Notes under the pieces: generated by a model | The model's input: only the letters and a program-made list of their open reading frames with translations | Told to the model about the DNA's origin: nothing | The model's database searches: none | Part shown: piece after piece, positions 50,423 to 59,320 of the stretch | How the letters are laid out: each line of letters begins with the position of its first letter | Numbering within the stretch: position 1 is the first letter of the stretch | Source: Theristus sp. LFF4_11 | Lineage: Eukaryota; Nematoda; Chromadorea; Monhysterida; Xyalidae | Direction: 5' to 3' | Length of the DNA: 64,000 bases | NCBI GenBank assembly: GCA_030248135.1 | Contig: JASANC010004770.1 | Span: 1 to 64,000 of the forward strand | Position numbers and translations under genes: made by a program

Positions 50423-52250
50423 CTATCTCTGTTGCTGCGGTGTGCTGCTTGCCGCTGAGAGCATTTGCAGCAGATCACCATGCGCGGTCGTCAGATGGAC
50501 GAGGAAGGCGACTGCGAGCGCCACCGCTCGTGACTCGGCGTCAGCGGAGTTCGCCGGAAACGTCAGCAATGTGACACGCTCGAACGAGAGACGCGGGCGG
50601 ATGTCGGCCAGCAAGGTGCCGTTGGTGGCGTGGTAGAGCTGCGTGCGGCAGCGGTCGTGCACACAGCCGCAGCACAGCAGCACGGACAGCCACGTGCGCT
50701 CGTGACGCTCCATGCGGTACGTCGCGCCGTCATCGCTCTCGCCTGCACATACGCACAAACTTGCTGCTGCCAGCTTGCAAAGCACAAAACTGCAAGAAGC
50801 ACACATTCTTGCTCGTTGCTGTACCGTTGCTCAGCGGTTGGTTGTTGTCAACTGAACACGATCCAGCAGCAGAGGATGGCGCATGTTTGCGTTTGCAGTA
50901 GTTGATTGCGAAACAACCGGCTGGCTCAGACTCGACCACCTGAACAGTCAAATGTGCGCAACACAGCCTGCGACGGTGTGATGAAGCGGGGACGCTTGCG
51001 ACATGGTGCTGGTCACCGCAACATGGTGCTGGTCACTGCAACATGGTGCTGGTCACTGCAACATGGTGCTGGTCACCACAACATGGTGCTGGTCACCACA
51101 ACATGGTGCTGGTCACCACAACATGGTGCTGGTCACCACAACATGGTGCTGGTCACCACAACATGGTGCTGGTCACCACAACATGGTGCTGGTCACCACA
51201 ACATGGTGCTGGTCACCACAACATGGTACTGGTCACCACAACATGGTGCTGGTCACCACAACATGGTGCTGGTCACCACAACATGGTACTGGTCACCACA
51301 ACATGGTGCTGGTCACCACAACATGGTGCTGGTCACCACAACATGGTGCTGGTCACCGCAACATGGTGCTGGTCACCACAACATGGTACTGGTCACCACA
51401 ACATGGTGCTGGTCACCACAACATGGTGCTGGTCACCACAACATGGTGCTAGTCACCACAACATGGTGCTAGTCACCGCAACATGGTGCTAGTCACCGCA
51501 ACATGGTGCTAGTCACCACAACATGGTGCTGGTCACCACAACATGGTGCTGGTCACCGCAACATGGTGCGGCAAGGGTGTCACCACAACATTCCACAACA
51601 TGTCACCGCAACATGGTGGTGGTCACCACAACATGGTGCTGGTCACCACAACATGGTGCTGGTCACCGCAACATGGTGCTGTTGACGTACATTGGTTTGG
51701 GGCCTTCCGCGCCACGCTTCACCACACCGTGGCCCTTTATGGTGCCACCAAATACAATTGCATTCATTGTATAAGCAATCAGAAAACGCCGATTCATGTC
51801 CACACATACCTTGTACATTGTGACGCTGGTCGGATGTTGTATCTTGCCGAACACATTCTGTGACTTTGCTGCGAATGCAACACGCATCAGCAACGTCGCC
51901 ATGTCGTCAATCGTCTGCGCCTGCGCGGCCTCTTGCTCGTCCTCACCGGTGAACACAAAGTTGCTGAATGCAGCGGTCGTCGTTGCGCCGCGCGCATTTT
52001 TCACCCATCTGACCAAGAATCCGCCCAGTCGCGGCTCCCAGTCAATGTGCAGCAGTTGCACGCCGGTGCCGCGCCACGTTTCGTTGTGCACTGCGAAGCT
52101 GACGCTGCCCAGACGCGCGTTGTGCAACGTTTGCTCACGATTGTCCGGAGCGCAGCGCAGTCGGATGGAGAGTTTCTTGTAGAACAACAGATCGCTGCAG
52201 TTTGGCAAATGCGACACGAACGGACGCATCAGTTCGCGAGCGAGCAGCAT
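50423..52250 (-). CDS. Unidentified three-exon protein
   Basis: The minus-strand exons are 52250-51810, 50967-50940 (only 28 bp) and 50742-50423. The small exon enters at phase 0 and leaves at phase 1, exactly what its neighbours need, and all sites have AG/GT borders. The product is about 262 residues from ATG 52250 (MLLARELMRPFV). It has no signal peptide. The C-terminal part has a Cys cluster (SVLLCCGCVHDRC), then TLLADIRPRLSFERVTLLTF and an Ala/Val-rich helix AVALAVAFLVHL. This end vaguely resembles the last strands and buried helix of tubby/scramblase-like folds, but I would not assign it. Intron 1 contains the 20-bp minisatellite. Confidence 0.6.
51001..51680 (+). repeat. 20-bp minisatellite, about 33 units
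   Basis: The unit is ACATGGTGCTGGTCACCACA, repeated 28 times without length change to 51560. A disrupted stretch follows, then about three more units. Variants (GTACT, CTAGT, ACCGC) cluster, indicating local spread. Each unit can fold as TGGTG-CTGGT-CACCA. All three plus-strand frames are open. The array is in an intron of the minus-strand gene. Confidence 0.97.
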
Positions 52251-52309
52251 TTTTCGCAATTCGAAAATCGCAACGTGTCACGATATGAAAGCACAATAAC
52301 ACACTGAAA

Positions 52310-53026
52310 AAAAAAACATGTCCGGGCTCCTGTCCATCGGCCCAAACAAACACACAGGCACACATGCATCTGCCCGCAGGCAACGTTTTGTTACAGTGCG
52401 AACATTTTTTTGTTCGGGGCGGGTCCGCTGGGGTGTCCTGTTCACCTGGGCGCCCCCTGGTATTCTGGAAATACAAGCGGCATCAAAAGACACTGGAGTT
52501 TTAGGCAATTTTTGTTTCCGGGACACGAACACACCGCGCTGGACACCCAGGCCAGCAGGACACCGGACACCTATTCGGAGTTCAGACACCTTGTTTGGCA
52601 TGAACAGTGAAACCTGCAAACAAAACTACATTATTGTTGGCTTTTTTTTCAATGAGAAATAACGCAGAGTCACAATGCAAAACCAAAAATGCAAAAACGT
52701 ACAATGTGCCGCTGAATGAATATCAGAAGAAAATTGGCACACTTTTACATTTTCACGTTTTCCCTTGGGAATGTTGGCACAAAATATCAAGAGCACCAAG
52801 TAAAGTAGAAATTTTCATTCGTGAAAGACAGGTCAGCTGGAATGTGCACATGCGGCTAGCAGACACTTTTGCATTTGAGCTCATTTTCACTCAGCCCGTG
52901 GAATTAAGAGAACGAGTCATGAAACAAAAATACTGCCCACGGTGACTGACGCTCGTCAACGTCACTCACACACGAGCCAATCAGTAAATGGAGCCTGTAC
53001 ATGCAGCTGGATTAAAAAATGGATTA
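52310..53026. other. No gene recognised (upstream of minus-strand gene)
   Basis: Open frames at 52318-52662 and 52607-52945 have no recognisable domain or exon partner. The region presumably contains the promoter of the minus-strand gene. Confidence 0.4.
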
Positions 53027-53195
53027 TCTTGTATTTTGGTTCCGAGACTCAGCGCGCAGATAGGCAAGCCGTATCTAGCATGTCGCGGAAATCCCCTAAA
53101 TAGGGCCGGGACAGTTAGCCTATTTCGAATTGCCACATGAAAATTATAGCTGCAAACGTAGTGAGTCGCAGAACCCAAAAAACTGATAATACTTG
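53027..53195 (+). mobile_element. MITE family A copy
   Basis: TTTTGGTTCCGAGACTCAGC at the left and GTGAGTCGCAGAACCCAAAA at the right are inverted ends. The interior has CCTATTTCGAATTGCCACAT. Confidence 0.78.
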
Positions 53196-54217
53196 CGATT
53201 GGCGAAAAAATTCATCAAATCGGCGACAAAAAAAATTGACGGAGAACAAAAAGAATGCGCGACCGTGATTCCGCAAGAAGCAATCAAAGCGACAGAGTGT
53301 GCAGAGCTGCGAGAAAAGTAAACACTGATTGGCACCGTATGTATCTGTTTGCAATAAAATCGCACATGGGAGTGTTGCACTGACAGTCATAAAAGCACAA
53401 AATGACATTCTGTTTTTGAAGACGTGAAACTTGCTGAAAGGAATATACGCAGAGGACACCGAAACAAAAAAAAACGCTCGTTTGCACTGCAATTCTGTAT
53501 TTTACGAGGCACATGCGCGTACAGGCCAAGTTGCCTGCCAGAAATAAAGTACACTGACGTAATTAGGCATTCATGAACGTAATTTCCGTTTCGAAGGCAA
53601 CAGCATAGATAAAAAAGAGAAAAAAAACGCAACCGCCCAGCAAATTCAAACCGCAAAATGCGTTTCGAATGTTCCATTTTAATTCGTAATCAAAAAAGCT
53701 GTGAAGCCAACTCTAGCTCGTCTAGTTTTTGCTTTTCTATAATGACAAACAGTCAATCAAAACAGCTGGAAACATGCAAAAAGTTATCAACAGAATGCAC
53801 AAGCAATCATTGATGCTTTAGAGGCAAGAACAGGTTTGTTCACGCAACACACACCACGACCACACGTTCTCTTTTTTTCTCTCACTGGAATGAAGCTTTC
53901 GAAACCGACAAAATTAGCAGCTTCTGTTGAAGCTATCAGCACACAAAACATGAATGAATTGCTCTGTTATTCAGATAAGACGACGCTATTTCACAAAAGG
54001 CAAAGTTTTTGTGTAGAGATGAACACGTCTTTTGGGCATATGAAGCGGATGTTATTATATCACCCACTTGCGAGCTTATAATAGCTATATTTTTTTAATA
54101 CAGTTTTTGTTTTGTGGTGCATCTGTATAAGGGATTGGGAGATTAAAATTTTTTTGAATCGGATTTTTTTCAAATTGAAAAAATTCTCTAGATTTTTTCT
54201 TCTACTTTGTATGGATG

Positions 54218-54460
54218 TATGACCTATTTTTTAGACGTGTCCCACTTCCCACTGAAATGACGTCATGTTCCGCCAAAAATGCGCTTGTCGTTCACTGCAA
54301 ACCAGACTTTCGGTTTAGCCGATTTCTTCCCGTTAAAAAATGATGAATGTCGAATCAGTCACACCTAACTGACATTTTAGTGTCTGTACTTTGACAAACG
54401 AACGTTTTTAAAGCAAATGACGTCATTTTAGTCCGGACACGTTTGAATAAATCCACAATA
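54218..54460 (-). mobile_element. MITE family B copy
   Basis: TATGACCTATTTTTTAGACG and CACGTTTGAATAAATCCACA form the ends, and TGACGTCA is present near both. Confidence 0.8.
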
Positions 54461-54735
54461 CTCACATCACCTTTTTAGTTATCCATTCAAGTTCCAATTT
54501 AGATGCCCCCTAAACTCCCCTGAGCCCTGCCCATCGTTCTCAAAAATTGCTCGCTGAATCTTTGTCACGACCTCGTAGCCTGGTGGTAGCGCGTTACACT
54601 CTTGTCTGGGCGCTCGCTGGCTCGAGCCCCGCCGAGGGGTGTATAGGTACTTAATGACAGTGAAAACTCGTTGGGCGCCCTACTCGACGGCGTTTTCTGT
54701 ACACTTTTCTATGGCTAAAAACATCGCCAAAAAGC

Positions 54736-54957
54736 TGTCGCTATTTGCGATCTCTCAAGCTTAGTCATATCAAAGTAATCATGTGATTTATGAATGGAAA
54801 TACTTTAACATGAAAGAAATCTGTTTACCGCGTGAATAGATATGTGCTTATGGCTTGTGACTAACTGTCCAACAGTTCTCCATTGTTGATTGTTGTCTAT
54901 GATATATATGTCTATAGCAAAAGTAAAATCGGTAATGCTCGGTCAGCGGTCTTTACA
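54736..54957 (+). repeat. Left LTR
   Basis: This 222-bp repeat matches the right LTR, minus the TA-flanked insertion there and about 38 bp present only in the right copy. Its TA at 54777-54778 is the uninterrupted site of that insertion. Confidence 0.9.
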
Positions 54958-54987
54958 TGGCGACAACGGCAGGATTGGACTCCCAAC

Positions 54988-56280
54988 ATGAAATTGGGAG
55001 TAAATAGGGCTGAACTACTGGCACTGGCACGAGATTACCAGCTTGGTGCAACTATTTACGCATCAATTCATGAGCAATACTTAGATTTTGCGGCTCAACT
55101 TGAGAATGGACGAGTCCCTGCATCAACATGTTCTGACCCGTCTGTTTTGGAGTCGCTCGAACATGCGCTCGGCGAATCAGTAGACGTGGCCGCGAACTTG
55201 AAGCATCTGACACGCATCATTTGCTCAAAACCTTGGATTTTTGTCGGTGCAGAGAATGATCACTGGTACCTGATGCAGCAAATTGTCCAAAACCACAGAG
55301 CCGCTCTACTGGGTGGTGCCACTTTCGATGATCGAGGAGGATAGAATGATCACTGCACCAAAGTCAGCTCAGATGATCAGCCGCGATGCCAGTTCTGGAC
55401 TTTACGGGTCAATAACACCAAGGCCTGGATTCCCGGAGCCTGATTGGATATGGCTCGGGGTTACTGACGCTCTGGTGATTGATACATCGCAGTCTGATTG
55501 TTGGCGGTCCATCATTGATTTTGGCGTCACTGAAGCATGTCCGATCAAGGCAGCCAAGACGACACGTTCCTATTCCCTTGTCAAACTGTCAAAGACGGAG
55601 GATTATTTTGGCTGAGTGGGTCAACAATATTGAACAGAAATTGTATCATGGACGACGGGAAAAGGACCAATGATTCTGTTAGGGTGCAAGCTTACATGAT
55701 CATCAATCCGAGCCGCACTTGCGACTATTGGCTGGCACAGCACAAACTCATGGACAGGCACACTAACCTGCGCACGACGGAGTCATCATTTGTTTTTCCG
55801 TCCGCCTTTGCTGCGACAACAACCCCACTGCGGCTAGCTGAACTGCCAATTATGGTCACATCCCCGGAGTTTACAGCCGCAATCGAACGCATGAAGCGGA
55901 GCAACAAAGATTGGGAAAAGCAAGTCGAGGTCATTGTGGAGACTAACAAGAACCTGACTTGGAGTCACATAGACAGGATGCCTACAGCATGGTCCAACCC
56001 TCTGGATGGCATCATGGATGGAATCGGAGGATTTTTTTAGCAGCATCGGCACTTACTTGTGGTGTGCCATCAATACTGTTTTGATTTTGCTCATGTTTGG
56101 TCTTGTGAAGGCAAGTACACATCGGCCCGTATGTTGCCGTTAGCCGGATCGGTTCTCGGTGCAATGGCTCAAGGCTACCAACCGGTTCCGCAATACAGGA
56201 TGGAAGACATTGCATTGCATGAGCAACGGGCATGGGTTCGACCGCCACCAATGCCATCGGTTCCAGTGTATGCTAAGTAG
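54988..56280 (+). pseudogene. Env-type viral glycoprotein-like gene, frameshifted
   Basis: The coding signal is split over successive frames: 54988-55344, about 55290-55615, and about 55540-56040. A transmembrane-like hydrophobic stretch in another frame follows at about 56041-56110, and a short tail returns to the previous frame, ending at 56280. At least three frameshifts are therefore needed, the last at a run of T near 56035. The layout of ectodomain, charged heptad-like helix, membrane anchor and short Pro-rich tail is that of a class I or III fusion glycoprotein. Glycoproteins captured from mononegaviruses (chuvirus type) serve as env in some arthropod LTR elements; that origin is a guess here. 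The gene is not functional as it stands. Confidence 0.6.
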
Positions 56281-56330
56281 ACAATGCAATCAAACACATC
56301 CCGGGGTCAACCCAACAAATCTTATAAAAG

Positions 56331-56789
56331 ATGCTGCCAAGTTGCAAACTGTGCCTGATTGTGTCTGCTCTTGGTATGGTTAGCACCAGCATCGCGACTT
56401 GGATCCCGTTCGTGTGGAAACACCATGTGCTTGCGCCAAATTCGACGTTTCTTAATGATCGAGCGCGTGAGAAGCTGTGTGGAGGCTCCCACAAGAGAAT
56501 CATGGAAGCGGGTCCCGACACTGATTTTCGCGAGTCATTGTGCGGAATGGTTACGCTTGCGCGCAAGAAAAGGCTCGCAGCCATTGTCATTGTTGTAGTA
56601 GTCCTCATACTCCTAGCTCTAACCATACCCCTGGCCCCATACCATTTTTCAACTTGTTTGTTCGCGGTTACTGATTTTTATGCAAAATGTTTTCATGCAA
56701 AATGTTTTCGAAGACGTCATCGTCAATGCTATTGCTACCGAAAACCTTTTTTGACAATTTCTTGCCCTTTTGACACAATTACACCGTAA
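56331..56789 (+). CDS. Second ORF of the LTR element, putative small membrane protein
   Basis: This is an intact 152-codon ORF just upstream of the right LTR. It has an N-terminal hydrophobic segment, two or three Cys, one N-glycosylation sequon and a strong hydrophobic helix (about residues 83-103) preceded by basic residues. After that it becomes Cys/Arg-rich and may be out of frame. I do not recognise it. It could be a viral accessory membrane protein carried with the glycoprotein gene, or fortuitous. Confidence 0.4.
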   Translation: MLPSCKLCLIVSALGMVSTSIATWIPFVWKHHVLAPNSTFLNDRAREKLCGGSHKRIMEAGPDTDFRESLCGMVTLARKKRLAAIVIVVVVLILLALTIPLAPYHFSTCLFAVTDFYAKCFHAKCFRRRHRQCYCYRKPFLTISCPFDTITP

Positions 56790-56831
56790 TTACTTTTTAT
56801 TCGGCTCACTTAAATTTTTCGTTGTTCGGAA

Positions 56832-57550
56832 TGTCGCTACATTGCGATCTTTCAAGCTTAGTCATATCAAAGTACCGTATTACCTCTAATAAACCCCCAT
56901 GGGGGTTTATTTCTTCAGCGACTTCTGGGGGTGGGGGTTTATTTTTTGGGGGGGGGCTTTATTTTTTGGGGGGGGGGGGGGTTTATTTGGAAACCATTTT
57001 TAGGAGTGGGCAAAATGGCAAAAATACCTTCCATGGCAGGAAGGAAGTCGCAGAAACTTCTATTCTACATAGAAATTTCTTTTTACAACAGCCTTTTGTA
57101 ATGAAATTACCATTAACTCATCCATTTGGGGCCTTTGGTAGCACAATTTCATCATTTTCACTGCAACCAGCAACTGAATTCGCTGGGTATGTGTTTCAAA
57201 CAGGTTTCAATAATCCCTCATGGGGGATTATTTTTGGGGGGGGGATTATTTGGAAACTTGTCGAGGGGGTGGGGGTTTATTTTTTGGGGGGGGGGGTTAA
57301 TTTGGGGGGGGGGTTTAATAGAGGTAATACGGTAATCATGTGATTTATAAATAGAAATACTTTAACATGAAAGAAATCTGTTTACCGCGTGAATAGATAT
57401 GTGCTTATGGCTTGTGACTAACTGTCCAACAGTTCTCCATTGTTGATTGTTGTCTATGATATATATAACTGTGTTAAACTTGCTTTTATATTGTTCGTAA
57501 ATCAGTCTGGCAAAAGTAAAATCGGTAATGCTCGGTCAGTGGTCTTTACA
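56832..57550 (+). repeat. Right LTR, interrupted
   Basis: The LTR sequence is 56832-56874 and 57333-57550. It ends GGTCTTTACA directly before AAAGC. No clear polypurine tract precedes it. Confidence 0.9.
56875..57332 (+). mobile_element. TA-target (Tc1/mariner-type) element inside the right LTR
   Basis: This 458-bp element has ends CCGTATTACCTCTAATAAAC / TAATAGAGGTAATACGG, is flanked by TA on both sides and is rich in runs of G near both ends. The left LTR shows the empty site. It has no transposase. Confidence 0.93.
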
Positions 57551-57774
57551 AAAGCACCGTTCGTTCGTTCGTTCCAAGCGTTCAACAAGTTTCGGATTCT
57601 ACATAGCTTACTCACCATTCACCAGGAAGGAACCCTTTGAACAATTTTTTTCGGTGGGGGCAAGTGGGGCTCCTTAGCCAATGTGTTCCTAATACATAAG
57701 GTACAATGGAATAATGTTTTTTTATCAAGGCTGACACTCATTGCACATTGATTGGTTTTTGGTTGACTTAAGGC

Positions 57775-58235
57775 CATTCACGCACGCGCGCGCGCTGAAG
57801 TGCGCTGACACGCGCTATCATGATTGGTAATGCGCCATGAAGTGAAGCCGTGCTTTGTTTTGGGAATTTTATCCATTCATGGAGGCGCGCACTAAAGCGC
57901 GCTGACGCGCGTTATCATGAATGATGAAGCGCCATGAAGTGAAGCTGCGTCAGCCGCTGCGGCGTTTCAGGTTTTTTGCCCATTCACGGACGCGCGCACT
58001 GAAGCGCGCTGTTGTTTTGCTTCGTGAATGGGTAGCGAAGTGACGTGCGTCAGCGCGCGTCAACCTCCATGAATGGCGCTTTAGGGCACATTCATGTACT
58101 CGCGCGCTCTGAAGCGCACGCGTCACTTTAGCACGTGAAGCTGCGACGTTTTTGCTTCATGAATGTGCAGCGAAGTGAAGTCGCGTGACGTGACGCCATC
58201 GCTTCAAGCTCCATGAATGGCGCCATTTGCTTCGT
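57775..58235. repeat. CpG-rich array of imperfect palindromes
   Basis: About four units of 100-130 bp each contain CATTCA(C/T)G, GCGCGC and GAAGCGCGCTGACGCGCG-like words with inverse partners (GCTTCATGAATG), so each can fold. It is strongly richer in CpG than its surroundings and has no open frame of note. Confidence 0.7.
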
Positions 58236-58374
58236 CGATGGCAGTCTACAATCCAGCTGTAGTCAGAAATATCGCATTCGGGGCCGCACCCACAGCTGGT
58301 CCAGCATCATTTTCTTGTTTCACACTCGGGAGCTAACCAATAATGGCGTAACTGCCGCTTCGGTAATATTTATT

Positions 58375-58830
58375 ACGTAGTATCAATTTTTTTAGGTTCT
58401 GCGACACAATGCGTGTGCAGACGTCGAAAGGAAACTAGTTTCATTCTTTATGTGGCAATTCAAAAAGGGCTAAGTGACCTGGCTTAGGGTACTCGGATCG
58501 TTTCACGAATTTTGAATTCCGCGTCATGCATGGAATTGTTTGTATGGCCTATTTTTTTAAACGTGTCCCACTGAAATGACATCATGTGCCACAAAACATG
58601 GGCTTGTCGTACACAGCAAACCAGACTTTCCGTTTAGCCGATTTCTTCCCGTAAACAAATGGTGAATGTCGAATCAGTCACACCAAACTGAAATTTTAGT
58701 GCCTGTACTTTGATGCGTTTTTAAAACAAATGACGTCACGTTAGTCCGGACACGTTTGAATAAATCCACAATACATATCTGTACGCGCATTGAGTCTAGG
58801 GGGACCAAAAAAGATAATACTGGAGTTGGA
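58375..58830 (-). mobile_element. MITE family A copy split by a MITE family B copy
   Basis: The left part 58375-58542 (TTTAGGTTCTGCGACACAAT) and the right part 58774-58830 (GCATTGAGTCTAGGGGGACC) rejoin when the inner element is removed. Confidence 0.8.
58543..58773 (-). mobile_element. MITE family B copy nested in MITE A
   Basis: TATGGCCTATTTTTTTAAAC and GTTTGAATAAATCCACAATA are the ends, bordered by TA. Confidence 0.85.
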
Positions 58831-59166
58831 GACGTGAAATAGCCGTCGTGACACCAGCTAAAAACTTTCAACAACATTCAACTATTGAGTGTTTAAAAAA
58901 AACCGTAGCGTCCTTTCAAAACGGTTTACCACTGCTCGGGAATTGCGATTTGCGACGAATTCGATCGACTACGACAACGTCCCTTCGGAACGATCTTTCT
59001 TGATGTTGCGTTGGAAAAGAAAACAAATTTTTGGAACGTTGCTCCACAAAGTTTCGGCGGCAAAAAATAATGTTTGGTTTCCTATCGACTTTTATCACAA
59101 ACTGAAATGGTTTTTAGCTGTTATCCACGAAAACAGAGCAAAATAAAAAAGGCCCATAACAAGAAT

Positions 59167-59320
59167 TATCTAAAAATGCGGGAGACGCATATAAAAGGAG
59201 GAATATGGCCTTGTGTAAGCAGTGAAAGACTTGGCTCGACAACGCTTTTCAAGTCTCTAATGTGGTACACACGGATACAAGTACATAAGAGCCATATTTT
59301 TGCGCCGTTTATTTATGATT
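59167..59320 (+). repeat. Conserved 130-bp repeat, copy 3
   Basis: The same unit as 10611-10752 starts at TTATCTAAAAATGCGGGAG, 48 kb away. It has two substitutions in the frame relative to copy 1, both silent (CTG/CTA and AGT/AGC). Confidence 0.6.

Larger units (their letters stand above)
54736..57550 (+). mobile_element. LTR retroelement carrying only an env-type region
   Basis: The direct long terminal repeats are 54736-54957 and 56832-57550, the right one enlarged by a 458-bp insertion. Each starts TG and ends CA (TGTCGCTA...GGTCTTTACA). The 5-bp target duplication AAAGC flanks the element (54731-54735, 57551-57555). Immediately after the left LTR is TGGCGACAACGGCAGGAT, a tRNA primer-binding-site-like sequence of the kind seen in BEL/Pao and gypsy elements. 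The 1.87-kb interior has no gag, protease, reverse transcriptase or integrase. It holds a decayed glycoprotein-like gene and a second small ORF. Confidence 0.92.
54564..57580 (+). mobile_element. tRNA-derived SINE copy 5, split by an LTR element
   Basis: The SINE body is 54564-54735 (head ACCTCGTAGCCTGGTGGTAG). Its tail resumes at 57556 with CGTT repeats, matching the tail of copy 1. The LTR element sits between. Confidence 0.8.

Noticed and set aside
50906..51863. Repetitive open frames over the 20-bp minisatellite
   Set aside because: All three plus-strand frames are open and the array lies in an intron of the opposite-strand gene.
57440..57640. Second copy of the ORF starting MLIVVYDIY
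   Set aside because: It is LTR sequence duplicated from 54883; the LTR is non-coding.
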